A DNA stretch of 46,450 nt from Bartonella massiliensis (GTDB lineage: Bacteria; Pseudomonadota; Alphaproteobacteria; Rhizobiales; Rhizobiaceae), in assembly GCF_902150025.1 (NCBI RefSeq), contig NZ_CABFVS010000010.1, positions 1 through 46,450 of the forward strand, written 5' to 3'. This document shows, in pieces, positions 26,886-36,710 of the stretch. A model generated the notes under the pieces. That model was not told the origin of the DNA and searched no databases. It saw only the letters and a list, made by a program, of their open reading frames with translations. The stretch's first letter is position 1. The number at the start of each line of letters is the position of its first letter. The position numbers were made by a program, and so were the translations under genes.

Positions 26886-27583
26886 GAGATTGCACAAACT
26901 AATAGAGACGCAATATTCTTAATGCCATTTAGCATACAAAAGCTGGAATAGCTCGTAGAGTTCTTATCTGTTTTAATCTTTGTCTCAAACATGGGGCTGC
27001 TTTGTATAAGTCCGGTCATTTCAGGTGCGGTAATATAAATCATGGATGTTTTTTGAAATGTTTAAGGGGGCGTGATGAAGTTTCTGGAGAATTTGTTGCG
27101 CTTTTCATTTTAGGGAAAATACAGGCTTGGAAAAACTAGTGGTGCTTGATAAATGCGCAAAGCTTAAGGGTATAAAATTTATTAAAGAATCTTCCTCTTT
27201 CATGATTCATAAAAGGGTATGCTGGTGCTGTTATATATTTTGCTCTCTCATATGACGAAAGCTCTTGATCTTTAAAACGGCCCACAAGAGGCAATTTTTA
27301 GTTTTTTATGTGTTTTTTACTTCAGGTATAGGTTCTCCTTGCGTGTAACGTGCAAGTCAATATTTTTGATTGAACAGAGAATCAATTTAGGATGAAAAGT
27401 CCTACGGTATGAAAGTTTTTGGCTTAACATAAAAAAATAAATACTCTTTTATAAATCAATCTGGTGCACGATAATTTGCTGCATGATATAAGTATTTGTA
27501 TTGTTGATAAAACAGCGTGGATTTAAAAATTATTGTTCTTTGAGAGCGGTAAGTCAATCGACATGAAAAAGATATGAAAAATA
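26886..27583. other. Non-coding stretch
   Basis: No accepted gene. A terminal block of the composite repeat lies at about 27340-27480, containing TTTTTGATTGA and TATAAATCAATC. Confidence 0.45.
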
Positions 27584-27937
27584 AGTCAATAGGCATGGTA
27601 TAAATGTTTCTTTAAGTCAATTGCCGCTAAGACCAACTTATATGGCAACGCCAGAGGGTATCGCGCCTTTAAAGGGGGGAGAAATACAAAAGGGAGGGCT
27701 TTATGAACTCGTCTATACGCGTGATATTGCTGGAAAAAATGCTGATGGCTGGTTTTAACCAATCCAACCATAAAACTTCCTGAAATTCCGCCCTTTCCTC
27801 CTTTGCCGGAATCTTTTTCAGCTGGATTTATTGGCACTTTTGCGCGTGAAAAAATACCCTCTGGGTGGTTGCTGTGTGATAGTAAAGAATATTCACGAAA
27901 GAACTATGCTCATCTCTTTGCTGTTCTGGGCGAATAA
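27584..27937 (+). pseudogene. Broken copy of the tail collar gene
   Basis: This segment matches 18310-18666 of the tail fibre gene almost base for base, covering about residues 92-210 (variable region, hinge and first half of the collar domain). A one-base deletion in the T run after GCTGATGGCTGG breaks the frame (GGTTTTAACC against GGTTTTTAACC). Other changes include GATAGTAAAG for GATGGTAAAG. It has no start region and ends at a TAA soon after the match stops. It is a partial duplication, not a second fibre gene. Confidence 0.9.
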
Positions 27938-28839
27938 ATGGGCTTGTTTTATTTCTCCTCGTTTTCGTTATCTGAAAGAATAGAAAAACAAATGTATCAT
28001 GTCATTCTTATTGATAGACTTTGAGAGAGGAGCATTTTTTCTTGAGAAGAAGCTGATTTTTTAAGCAAACCTGATATGTTGGTTGTTTTTTACATAGTTT
28101 TATATTTTTTTGTATTTAAATATTTTTACTTTAAGTTCAATTTGTTATAAATTAAAGGGTATGATTAACTCAAAAAGCCATAGAGGTAAAATAGAAATTG
28201 ATTGTATTGTTGATCTCTTTGTGGTGATAGGGCTTGAATAATCGTTCATATTAATCTATTTATAAAAAGTAAGGGGCTTTGTGAAGTGATTACAGGTAAT
28301 TGCTTGCAGTGGGGTTGCTTTAGCGATGAAGAGAAGCTATATTCATACAATAAGAGGTTCGCGCAGTGACTCGTTGGGATGGAAGTGCTTATGTTTTAAA
28401 GGCACTAGGGGTAGAGGATATCAGCGTTTTTAGGAGCGGTGGTTTTAGAGCAATAAAGAGAAGCTTTTAATATTCTCTGGCAGGAGTTTTTTTCTTGTGT
28501 CAGGTATGTTGGATGTGTGTTCTCCTTTTTGTTTTCCACAAGATAATTATTTTTTTAGTAAAATATGGTTTATTTTTAAAAAAACACTTGGCATTTTATA
28601 TGAACATCACTAGGTTTCCGCTGGTTGACAGAGAGATAGGGAATTTTTGATTTATGATTTCCCTGCTGTTTTGTGATTTTCAAGAAAATATATGCTTTTA
28701 TCAATATCAGTAGGGGGCGTTTAAGTGAAGTGAAACGCGGATAGTTTGATAACCGTATGTTAAACATGATCAGCATTATCAATAAAGTAATGCAACGAAG
28801 AAGAGTCAATTAAGACACACACTCCAAAAAGGGATAAAG
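27938..28839. other. Intergenic region before the DUF4167 gene
   Basis: No accepted gene. A 34-codon GTG frame at 28366-28470 (VTRWDGSAYVLKALGVEDIS and on) resembles a gene fragment but I cannot name it. The last 200 bp should hold the promoter of the DUF4167 gene. Confidence 0.4.
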
Positions 28840-29643
28840 ATGAGGCCACAACAAAATAGACGGGTACGCGGTCGCAATAATAACAATAATGGTAATAACA
28901 ATAATAATCGTCGCGGTCCTAGCCCGTTGTCTCGTAATTATGAAAGTAGCGGTCCGGATGTTAAAATTCGCGGGAATGCTCAACAAATTGCCGATAAATA
29001 CATCAGTCTTGCGCGTGATGCACAAGGGGCTGGTGATCGCGTGATGTCAGAGAATTATTTACAACATGCCGAGCACTATTTGCGTATTATTTTAGCGGCA
29101 GCTGGGCAAATGTCCCAATCGTCTCGACGTGATGACAATCGCGGTGATGAAAACCGTGATGATGAAAGCCGTGATGATGAAAGCCGTGATGAAAACAATG
29201 AGCAGGAATGCGGTGAAATAAATCTTGAAGGTGACAAAAAGGATGCTGTTGAGGATGATACAGAGGCATTACAGATACCGTCACAAAAAAATGGTCATGA
29301 CCAATCTGCCAAGACACAACAATCTGTCAAGACGCAAAATGGCGATACGCGTGAAAATTCTTTAGAAGCTCTATCGAATGAGAAAACCGATCAAGAGAAC
29401 TGTAGCAGTGAGGAAACTGTTGAACCTGTCAAGAAAACGCGTCGTTCTCCCCGTCGACGGACTGTGCTGGCTCAAGATCAAGTCCCTCTTGAGTTTTCGC
29501 TTGCAGCAGCAGAAAGCTCTAAAAATGGGGATGCATCTGCATCAAAAGAAGAAGAGTCTTCTTTACCTAAATTAAGTGAGGGGATACAGAGGAAAACGCG
29601 TCGTCGTCGTGTGGTCAATCTTGAAGCAGAGGAAAATGCTTAA
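28840..29643 (+). CDS. DUF4167 domain-containing protein
   Basis: A 267-residue protein. It begins MRPQQNRRVRGRNNNNNGNN with an Arg/Asn-rich tail, followed by the conserved DUF4167 core at about 30-90 (SSGPDVKIRGNAQQIADKYI, then AGDRVMSENYLQHAEHYLRI). The middle is acidic with short DESRDDE-type repeats, and the C-terminus has basic patches (KKTRRSPRRRT, KTRRRRVVN). The family is restricted to Alphaproteobacteria and its basic ends suggest binding of nucleic acid; function is unproven. In rhizobia it often follows prfA and prmC; neither is seen here, which fits insertion of repeats upstream. Confidence 0.88.
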   Translation: MRPQQNRRVRGRNNNNNGNNNNNRRGPSPLSRNYESSGPDVKIRGNAQQIADKYISLARDAQGAGDRVMSENYLQHAEHYLRIILAAAGQMSQSSRRDDNRGDENRDDESRDDESRDENNEQECGEINLEGDKKDAVEDDTEALQIPSQKNGHDQSAKTQQSVKTQNGDTRENSLEALSNEKTDQENCSSEETVEPVKKTRRSPRRRTVLAQDQVPLEFSLAAAESSKNGDASASKEEESSLPKLSEGIQRKTRRRRVVNLEAEENA

Positions 29644-29994
29644 GCCGCAAGAATGCTGTTTAAACGCTTGTTGTGCTAAGGGGGAATGATGATTTATATG
29701 GATGCAAGAAAGTCTCTTGCGCTTTCTTTGAATTTTCATTCTTTGCGTTTTTATGGGGCCTTGTAAATAGGGGATAGCAAAGAAGATTGTTTCTTGGCTA
29801 GGAATAGATTTTAGGGAATATCGAAAAAAGCCCGTTCGTATATTTATACCTGTCTTTTAAGAGGCTATTCTTTTATAAAAAATTATTTTGCTTATTTGCG
29901 CTTGGATTTAATAGTTTTCGATATACTTCAGCTCATTTTGCTGAAGGGAATTTTATTCCTAGAGATACGGGTGTTGTAGAGATGCGGACTGTTC

Positions 29995-30440
29995 TCAATC
30001 ATCAGGATGACGATAAGTACGTTCTATTTGTCTCTTGGCCATATGTCTTAGGATGGTTTCAGCGATTTCATAAGGGGTATTGTTTTTTTTGAGCGAGCCA
30101 ATCCCATGTAAACGAGAGAAAAAATCGCGCGGACAGGCTTTAAGTCCAGCTTGTTGTATATATTTTTCCATACAATTTGCAGCCAGGGGGCGTGATCGGT
30201 TACAGAAAAAAGAAAGCATTACGAGAAAGCAAGTGCATGTTTTAAAATTTCTAATGTCTCTGATGATAAGGGCATGCGAAATTTTATTGTAGCATCACGC
30301 CTAGCTTTTATATTCTCGAGCCAAGAATAGCGATCATCTTCAATTTGATCTTTATGGATATGACGCAGAGGGCGTGTACGAATACCAGTAAAGATAAGGG
30401 TGCACGCAAAGCCAAATGTGTTATGGTTGTTGTTTGGCAA
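29995..30440 (-). pseudogene. Tyrosine recombinase (phage integrase) remnant
   Basis: Two minus-strand pieces in different frames (30219-30440, then 29995-30219) together resemble the catalytic domain of a P4-type integrase. The first has RTRPLRHIHKDQI and IKARRDATIKFRMPLSSETL; the second has the helix before the active site, RLHGIGSLKKNNTPYEIAET and ERTYRHPD, where the last Tyr is the nucleophile position. The usual HxxR box (HGFRS) is degraded to HGIGS, and the frame is broken near 30219. The N-terminal domain is missing. It shows past integration of an element in this region. Confidence 0.75.
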
Positions 30441-30464
30441 AGTGTTTTTTGAAGATAATGCATT

Positions 30465-30590
30465 GATTTATAATAATAATCTAGCATTATTCAACTTGAA
30501 TTAGAACACCGAATATCGTAAGATTCTAATCGTTTCAAAACTTTCCCATCTTGAATCAATCAAAACCACTTGCTTGCACGTCATAAGCGG
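30465..30590 (-). repeat. Terminal block of the composite repeat, inverted
   Basis: It contains AACACCGAATATCGTAAGAT and AATCAATCAAAACCA, the inverse of the terminal block in the composite repeats. It lies next to the integrase remnant. Confidence 0.6.
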
Positions 30591-30904
30591 GGGGCTATGT
30601 GGGTAAAAACTGTATAATAAAAATGGCTTTTCATGAATCGTCTTATGGGCCAAGGTTTGGTTCACAACATTCTAAGGCTGGTAAAGCCCACACATCTTTC
30701 TAATTTCTTGCCGATTTATTAATGGCTTTATGGCGTTGTTTTCCTAAGAGAACGTTTATTTTTTCTATTTCTTATCAATCAACATTCAATTCCAGAGCAG
30801 CGGCATGTTGAGGACACATATTAAGACAGTTCAGTGTGGGCAAGCTGCTTCAGTTTGTGTATGCAAAATAGGAAAAGCATATTGCATCTTTTTAGTTTGT
30901 GTAA

Positions 30905-31600
30905 TCGCTGAAACGGGGCAGACAGCCACATTGGGAGAGAAAATAAAGGCGTCATGGTAAAAAACAATGCTCATCTTTACCGTCACCTTTCAGCTTTACG
31001 GCTTTCAAAAGTATCTAGAGCAATATCTTTTAAATCATGAAGATTACGTATTGCCTTTTATTTATTGCGTGTCTTTTAATGGGTACACGACCTTCATGTA
31101 AAACAGAACATCCCAAATGGAGAAATATAGCTATGTTGCATACTCACGAGCTTATTTTAAAGACATATCTCTCAAAGCGCATGTCACACCCGTTTTACAA
31201 CAGTGTTTCGTGAAGGGTATAACGATAAAACCCCATGAAATAATATAAAATCTCCCATAGAATGATATAAAATCCATTGAGCTCTGCCCCCTCTTTACGC
31301 GTTATAAAAGAACAAACAGGCATCTTCACATGACTTTGTGTTTGCCTTTGACCATGTTGCAGATTAATTCTTAGTACTTCTCGACGATTTATGAAAAGGC
31401 ATTTTTATTTCTTTCTTGTACAGTTTCAATATACACGGCTCTCCCCCGTTTTTGACACGCAAGAGACATGATTTTGATTGATTCAACATGAGAGAGATTT
31501 TAAAATGAGAGAAGTTTACAATCTTCGGATTCTCTTATTTGGGTTCAATAACGCTAAATTATATTTATAAATCAGTTTGTTTTTGGAACGCAAGAATAAA
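30905..31600 (+). repeat. Composite repeat element, copy E (most complete)
   Basis: The fullest copy, about 700 bp: GGGCAGACAGCCACATTGGG, GGCGTCATGGT, GGCTTTCAAAAGTATCTAGA, AAAACAGAACATCCCAAATG, the GTCACACCC block, GAAGGGTATAACGATAAAAC, GATATAAAATCCATTGAGC, TTCTTGTACAGTTTCAATAT and the terminal block. It has no long frame and no clear terminal inverted repeats that I could verify. Confidence 0.72.
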
Positions 31601-32079
31601 TGATCATGATCAATCAAGATGTTGAATTTTCGTACACAAGAAGGTGTATTTTTTGCGCTTTCATTTGAGTTTTTATTCTATCTACGCGTTTTCAGGAGTA
31701 AACTCCGTTTGTTAAGAATGAGAATGTATTGGCTGAAAGATTGCTCCTTTATCTCGGTGGGGTGAAGGGAGACGGAGAAAAAAGCCGTCGCTCAAGTCGT
31801 ACGGTCTTTAAGCAGAGGTTTAAATCTCAAAAATGCTGTGTAAGGGCTTGTGGGGCTGTTGGTGTAATGATGCGTATACGCGCGGCTTCTTGGGTTTTCT
31901 TTGAGTTTTTATTGAGAAACATTGCAAATAGGGGGTGACAGAGAAGATTATCTCTTGGCTTGAAAGAAGACTCGAGGTGAGACAGAGAAAAGCGCGCCGT
32001 TGTTCAAGTGGTACGATCTTTAAGCAGAGGTTTAAATCTCAACAATGCTGTTTAAACGCTTGTAGTATTGTTGGCTTGC

Positions 32080-32526
32080 TTAGTGAGGTGGTGTCGCTGA
32101 AACTTTTTCTATTGTTTCAATAGAAAGAACAGCAATCAGTGCACCGGTACGATAATTATAAATCATCAATTTTGTTTGTCCGTTAGGGGTTAAAACTTGC
32201 AGGACAATGTTGTCTTCTGAGAGGCTTTGTGACAAAACCTGTGTTTGTTTTGGCAGGGAGAGTGTGTGGTGGATAACGTGTGGATCTTTGTTATGAGAGG
32301 AAGAAAGCTCTGTTTGTTTTGCTGTTGATCCCGTTGTAACTTTATAAACAATTAAAAACAGTACGACCAGAATAAGGAAGAGCGTTATTAAAACGGAGAC
32401 CATCATTAAACCCATCAGTTTTTTTCTCACCCGTTCTACAGCAGGATCTAGGGGAAGATCTTGGGGCAGAAGGTTTTGCTCAGTGTGAGGGTCTTTTGAG
32501 GGGGGCATTGGCTTCCTATCCATCAT
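32080..32526 (-). CDS. DUF6476-type small membrane protein
   Basis: A 148-residue protein. A Pro-rich cytoplasmic N-terminus (MMDRKPMPPSKDPHTEQNLL) and the segment PLDPAVERVRKKLMGLM precede one membrane helix at about 44-67 (VLITLFLILVVLFLIVYKVT). The exported C-terminus is Ser/Thr-rich. This layout, PAVERVRRKLM followed by a single helix, is typical of the small alphaproteobacterial family DUF6476. It is a single gene on the minus strand, and the lipoprotein-like gene upstream on the same strand starts about 410 bp away. Function is unknown. Confidence 0.7.
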   Translation of the reverse strand: MMDRKPMPPSKDPHTEQNLLPQDLPLDPAVERVRKKLMGLMMVSVLITLFLILVVLFLIVYKVTTGSTAKQTELSSSHNKDPHVIHHTLSLPKQTQVLSQSLSEDNIVLQVLTPNGQTKLMIYNYRTGALIAVLSIETIEKVSATPPH

Positions 32527-32570
32527 ATTTTCTATTGATTATTTTTTTCAGATTTGATGGGTTTATGCTT

Positions 32571-32936
32571 TTAAAGTTTTTTGTGCAAGAGGTTTGTGGA
32601 AGAAGAATGCAGAAGAGGAAGCGATGTTGGTACAATATCTTCTTTGTAGGCTGTAGACGTTTTTTTATGAACATTTTCGCTTTTAAGCAGAAAATTTCCG
32701 TGATTTGTTACAGACCAGATCAAATTTACTTTTTTTTGATATAAATTGGGATGTACGCTTATGCATTGGGCAAAAATTTGTTGTCCATAAAATTTAGCCT
32801 TTTTGGTGGATGGTACTATGGCTTGTTCACATGTTTGAGCTGTTGGATAGATTTTAGCCATTGTATTGTTGGAATAGCAACTGTTAAAATCATCCGTACA
32901 TGAAACCAATAAGAGAATAACAATGAGGGGATTCAT
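32571..32936 (-). CDS. Putative small lipoprotein
   Basis: A 121-residue protein whose first 13 residues (MNPLIVILLLVSC) form a short signal peptide with a lipobox-like LVSC, so Cys13 may be lipidated. The mature part has further cysteines (FNSCYSNNT, QTCEQAIV, AQCISVHP), which may form disulphides. The pattern CYSNNTMAKIYPTAQTCEQA recalls small periplasmic proteins of unknown function. The C-terminal 40 residues are Ser/Lys-rich and may be disordered. It is encoded just upstream of and in the same direction as the DUF6476-type gene, with a 44-bp gap. Confidence 0.6.
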   Translation of the reverse strand: MNPLIVILLLVSCTDDFNSCYSNNTMAKIYPTAQTCEQAIVPSTKKAKFYGQQIFAQCISVHPNLYQKKVNLIWSVTNHGNFLLKSENVHKKTSTAYKEDIVPTSLPLLHSSSTNLLHKKL

Positions 32937-33029
32937 AAAATATTTTCCAAATGAATGGTTGACAGTAATGACTCCAATTTATCAGCCTTAAAGGCTTCTT
33001 CACTGTTAAACGTTTTTAAAGTTCTTTAG

Positions 33030-33135
33030 TTCCAAGGGTTCCAAGGGTTCCAAGGGTTCCAAGGGTTCCAAGGGTTCCAAGGGTTCCAAGGGTTCCAAGG
33101 GTTCCAAGGGTTCCAAGGGTTCCAAGGGTTCCAAA
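33030..33135 (+). repeat. 9-bp tandem repeat (VNTR-like), 11.8 units
   Basis: Eleven perfect units of TTCCAAGGG run from 33030 to 33128, followed by a partial unit TTCCAAA. No variation between units was seen, which suggests recent or ongoing expansion. It is non-coding as far as I can tell. Confidence 0.97.
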
Positions 33136-34791
33136 CACAAGAAGGTTCTAGATTGAATCAATTAAAATCATTGGCTCGCATGTCATAAAAGCTAAGCTGG
33201 TGGGGAAAATAGGGGGGAATATTTGAAAAAAACACCAAATGTCTCTTGTGAATGCTCTCTAACGTCAAAGATTGATTGTAGGGGGGATGGGGTTTGTTGT
33301 ACGGGGCGGATGGGGCAATATAAAGGGGTTTTGTTGTGTAGGGGGATATAATGATGCTTAATGTTTTTGTGAAGGTAAAGGGGGCTTTTGTGGAGTAAAA
33401 AGAGGGTACTTTTGTGGAGGTAAAGGGAGCTCACCCGTGAAGATAAGAGGGGGGGGTAATGGTTTACTTTATGGGGGAGGGTACCAGGCGCTGTTTTGAA
33501 GGGCGCTTGGAGAAATTTTGGAGCGGCTTGGAATGGCGAGAAATTATTAAAAAAAATGTGAGCAGAGGAAACTATCTGATATTCTTTTTTTGCGTGAAGA
33601 AGATGACTTAGACACGCGATCAATAAAATAAAATCATAAAATCGTGTAATTTCTATGTGTTCGTAATTTCTGGGCGTTCATTGTCGTGGATGTTTTAAGC
33701 ACGTAAAGCTGAAGCGTAATGATTGATGTTGGCTTTGATGCTTTAAATTTCATCTTCTTGCAAAATGAAACGCTATGCGCATTGTGAAAATAACATAAAA
33801 AGAGAGGAGAAATGAGTTCGCTTTGATTGGGTAATAAAAGCTAAAACGGCTTGTTTTTTATCTTTGTAATTTCTCTCTTAAAGGAGACAGAAGGTATGTT
33901 ACACTCATTTCACGAATGGTGGCCGTAAAATGGTATAACGATAAAGCCCCCATATAATAAAAGGTAAAATATTGATTTATAATGATAGTTTAGCATTATT
34001 CAACTTGAATGAGAATCCCGAATAACGTAAGATTTTCTCATTTCAAATCTGTTTATCGTCAATCAATTAAAACCATTTTTTTGCACATCACAAATTTGCA
34101 CATAACAAGCGGGGTAAATGTGGAGATCAAATTTGTATAAGACAAGGTAAAAATGATTTTTTATGAATCGTCGAAAAATGCCAAGAACTGTAGCAACACT
34201 CAAAGCTGGCACAAGTGTGTGATAGTGTTGGCTTATTACTCTATAAAAGCCATTGAGTACGCTCATTTTTACGCGCTCACTTTTACGCTTGTGAAAGAGC
34301 GCTGGCATCATACTCTTGTTCCAGCTTTTGAGTGTTTATCGACCAAGCTTTGGCATTTCTCGACGATTCATGAAAAGATATTTTTTCTTTTCTTCATCGT
34401 TTTTTATTCACACAGGCTCGGCTCTCTCTGCTTGTGATGTGCAAATGAGTGGCTTTGATTGATTCAACATGAGAAAGATTTGAAATGAGAGAATCCTACG
34501 ATATTGGGGATTCTTGTTTAAGTTGTAAATGATCATGATAAATGAATATGTTGCCTAAAATAGGTGGTTATAAGAGGGGGGGACGTTGATGAACAGCGGG
34601 AAGGGGTTTTGACTGTGGTAGAGTTTTCATTGTTAAGGTTTGTTGAGAAGTGTGGATTCTTGAGAGAGGTAAGTTTTTTTTGCGCAGTTGGAAAATATCT
34701 TTGTGCTTAATAGGAGCGTGCTGAATAAGTTAGAGATTTTGCTAAAGAGAGGAATTTATGGTTTGAAAGGCTTTTTTTGGGGAAGGTTCTT
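33136..34791. other. Non-coding stretch between VNTR and stress-response locus
   Basis: No accepted gene. The minus-strand frame 33192-33623 is a composition artefact of a G-rich strand that includes GTAAAGGGGGCTTTTGTGGA units near 33375-33440. Partial composite repeats occupy about 33895-34540, with an inverted terminal block at 33965-34090 and a direct one at 34440-34540. Confidence 0.5.
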
Positions 34792-35805
34792 TTAAGAAAA
34801 AATATCAAAATAGGTATCTGGAACAGAAAGGCGATAAACAATCCCTTCTTTTGTCAATTTGAAAGAAGCTGAGCCATTGACAGAAATGGGAACAATTTTT
34901 TCAAGAACAGCACTGCCAAAACAGGCTTTTTTATGGTTTGTAGGAGGGGCGCCCGATTCAAAATGTTCATTCCAAGTGATGAGGAGGTGTGTTTTGCCAT
35001 TTGGTTTTGTTTCGATTTCACAGCAGACACAGACGTTGCCCTTTTCTTGGGAAAGGGCGCCAAAAGAAAGAGAATTGATAATCAATTCATGAAAAGCCAA
35101 ACCAATGTGCAGCGCGGCATTGGGAAAAAGATAAGGATCGACGCCTTCAAGCGAAAAACGTTCCGTTTCTTTCATTAAATAGCCTAAAGCTTGCGTTTGG
35201 ACCAATTCACGAAATTGGGCACCACGCCAATCGGAATCGGTGATCAGATCTTGAGAATGAGAAAGAGAATGAAGGCGACCTTGAAATTTGCGCAAGAAAA
35301 TCTGAAGGGATTCAGTATAGCGGGCTGTTTGGCTGGCAATACTTTGAATGATCGCTAGAAGATTTTTAGAACGGTGGCTGACTTCTCTAAGGAGGATTTT
35401 AAGCACTTGTTCACGCCGGCGTAAGCCGGAAATATTAACACCAGTGGTGATAATACCGATAATGTCTCCGTTGTCATTGCGGTGGCAATCAATAGAAAAT
35501 TTGTACCAAATCTCTTGTCTGCACGTATCTTCAAAACGTGCTTCAACGGTTTGCATTTTACCACTGGCTAAAACTTGCAGTTTAATGGTTTCCATATTGT
35601 CGGCAAGGTCAAGCGAAAAAAAGTCGCTGTCACGACACCCAACCCGCCATTTATTGTGCAAATGGTGTGGCAAGTTTTCAGCCCATAAATAAACCAGATT
35701 TGTTGCCTGATAAAGAACACAAATATCAGCACCGCGAATTGCTTGCATGAGCGCGCTCATATGAGATCTGTCCATGGGAGGCTTTGAAAGAGGCGTGACG
35801 ATCAT
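34792..35805 (-). CDS. HWE-family sensor histidine kinase with PAS-like domain
   Basis: A 337-residue soluble kinase. Residues 20-130 form a PAS-like sensor (DICVLYQATNLVYLWAENLP, ending DIIGIITTGVNISGLR). The dimerisation helix carries the phosphorylated His144 in REVSHRSKNLLAIIQSIA. The ATP-binding domain has HELIINSLSFGALS (N box, about 239-252), TWNEH with the W-x-E that names the HWE family (278-280), and FGSAVLEKIVP near 296. It lies 22 bp downstream of phyR in the same direction, so it is likely co-transcribed. In related bacteria such kinases phosphorylate PhyR. No membrane segment is visible, so it senses a cytoplasmic signal. Confidence 0.88.
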   Translation of the reverse strand: MIVTPLSKPPMDRSHMSALMQAIRGADICVLYQATNLVYLWAENLPHHLHNKWRVGCRDSDFFSLDLADNMETIKLQVLASGKMQTVEARFEDTCRQEIWYKFSIDCHRNDNGDIIGIITTGVNISGLRRREQVLKILLREVSHRSKNLLAIIQSIASQTARYTESLQIFLRKFQGRLHSLSHSQDLITDSDWRGAQFRELVQTQALGYLMKETERFSLEGVDPYLFPNAALHIGLAFHELIINSLSFGALSQEKGNVCVCCEIETKPNGKTHLLITWNEHFESGAPPTNHKKACFGSAVLEKIVPISVNGSASFKLTKEGIVYRLSVPDTYFDIFS

Positions 35806-35827
35806 AATGGAAGATGTTTACTTTGTT

Positions 35828-36622
35828 CTAAGCCGCTTTAGAAGCATTCTCTTGAAAAAATAAAGCCTGCGAAATAAGCGCTTTCACCATATCTGGATTA
35901 AAAGGTTTGGTGACTAAAAAAGTCGGTTCTGGACGCTCGCCGGTCAGCAGCCTTTCGGGAAAAGCCGTGATGAAAATCACCGGTATACGGTCATTTTGCA
36001 AAATGTCATTGACCGCATCAATGCCGGAACTGTTATCGGCTAATTGAATATCTGCTAAAATCAACCGTGGCTTTTGCTTATGATACATGATGATCGCTTC
36101 ATCGCGTGTGCGCGCTATGCCGACAACATGATGACCTAAGCTTTCGACCATTTGCTCAATATCAAGCGCAATAAGAGGCTCATCTTCAATAATCATCACT
36201 TGTGTAGCAATTTGTTGAGAAATATCGATAGAAGCTTGGTTGAGAAGCTTGCGAAACGCCTTCGTATCCAGATTCATAATCTCACTGGCTTCTTGTTCAT
36301 TAAAACCTTCAACGGCAATGAGCAAAAATGCTTGGCGTGCACGGGGGGTGAGATAGGATAATTTAGCACTGGTTTTTTGTTCAAGTCCAAATTGTGGCAA
36401 GGGTTCAGGAATATTCGGAGTGGTTTGGTCAAAAAGATGGCAAAAAAGCCAATAGGTCCCAATCCGGTCACTGGATGCTTTGGGAAAAATGGTAATATCG
36501 GCAATGAGGGCTTCCAACATCGCTGATACATAAGCATCGCCAGAGGATTGGCTTCCAGTAACAGAGCGGGCAAAACGCCGAAGATAGGGAAGATGCGGGG
36601 CAATGCGCGTTGATAATGACAT
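35828..36622 (-). CDS. phyR: General stress response regulator PhyR
   Basis: A 264-residue protein with an N-terminal sigma-factor-like domain (about 1-138, with YLTPRARQAFLLIAVEGFNE as the pseudo sigma-4 part) and a C-terminal receiver (about 141-258). Receiver residues: acidic pair at 147-148 (IIEDEP), phospho-acceptor Asp191 (LADIQLAD), Thr219 and Lys239 (VTKPF). When phosphorylated, PhyR binds NepR through the sigma-like domain and frees EcfG. The order and orientation relative to nepR-ecfG (divergent) is the usual alphaproteobacterial arrangement. All signature residues are kept. Confidence 0.96.
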   Translation of the reverse strand: MSLSTRIAPHLPYLRRFARSVTGSQSSGDAYVSAMLEALIADITIFPKASSDRIGTYWLFCHLFDQTTPNIPEPLPQFGLEQKTSAKLSYLTPRARQAFLLIAVEGFNEQEASEIMNLDTKAFRKLLNQASIDISQQIATQVMIIEDEPLIALDIEQMVESLGHHVVGIARTRDEAIIMYHKQKPRLILADIQLADNSSGIDAVNDILQNDRIPVIFITAFPERLLTGERPEPTFLVTKPFNPDMVKALISQALFFQENASKAA

Positions 36623-36679
36623 AATTTATAACTCCTTTGACCTTTCAAGCATTTTGTTGGTTGAAATTCGCAACAGATA

Positions 36680-36710
36680 AAAAAGTTCCTTGATTTGTAT
36701 GGAACTTTTT
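36680..36710. promoter_or_regulatory. 10-bp inverted repeat between phyR and nepR
   Basis: AAAAAGTTCC (36680-36689) and GGAACTTTTT (36701-36710) are perfect inverted repeats with an 11-bp centre. Each arm presents GGAAC, the EcfG -35 core, facing away from the centre, one toward phyR and one toward nepR. The expected CGTT -10 at 16-17 bp is not evident on either side, so the divergent autoregulatory promoters are only a suggestion; an A/T-flanked terminator or an operator are alternatives. Confidence 0.5.

Larger units (their letters stand above)
29651..32063 (+). repeat. Repeat with three copies (29651, 31774-31851, 31984-32063)
   Basis: Segments at 31774-31851 and 31984-32063 share TTTAAGCAGAGGTTTAAATC and end in AATGCTGT-TTAA-CGCTTGT-like sequence; the offset is about 210 bp. 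The end motif is also found right after the DUF4167 gene at 29651-29671, followed by a shared AAATAGGGG/AGAAGATT block near 29766-29800 and 31925-31955. The unit probably derives from the 3' flank of that gene. No coding function is seen. Confidence 0.65.

Noticed and set aside
28366-28470. 34-codon GTG frame (VTRWDGSAYVLKALGVEDIS and on)
   Set aside because: No ribosome binding site and no recognised family; possibly a gene fragment but not supportable.
31729-32123. Two plus-strand frames (31729-31938 and 31935-32123) with similar sequence
   Set aside because: Their similarity stems from the tandem 210-bp DNA repeat; no domain and no good start signals.
33030-33135. CRISPR array
   Set aside because: Units are 9 bp and contiguous without spacers; no cas genes nearby.
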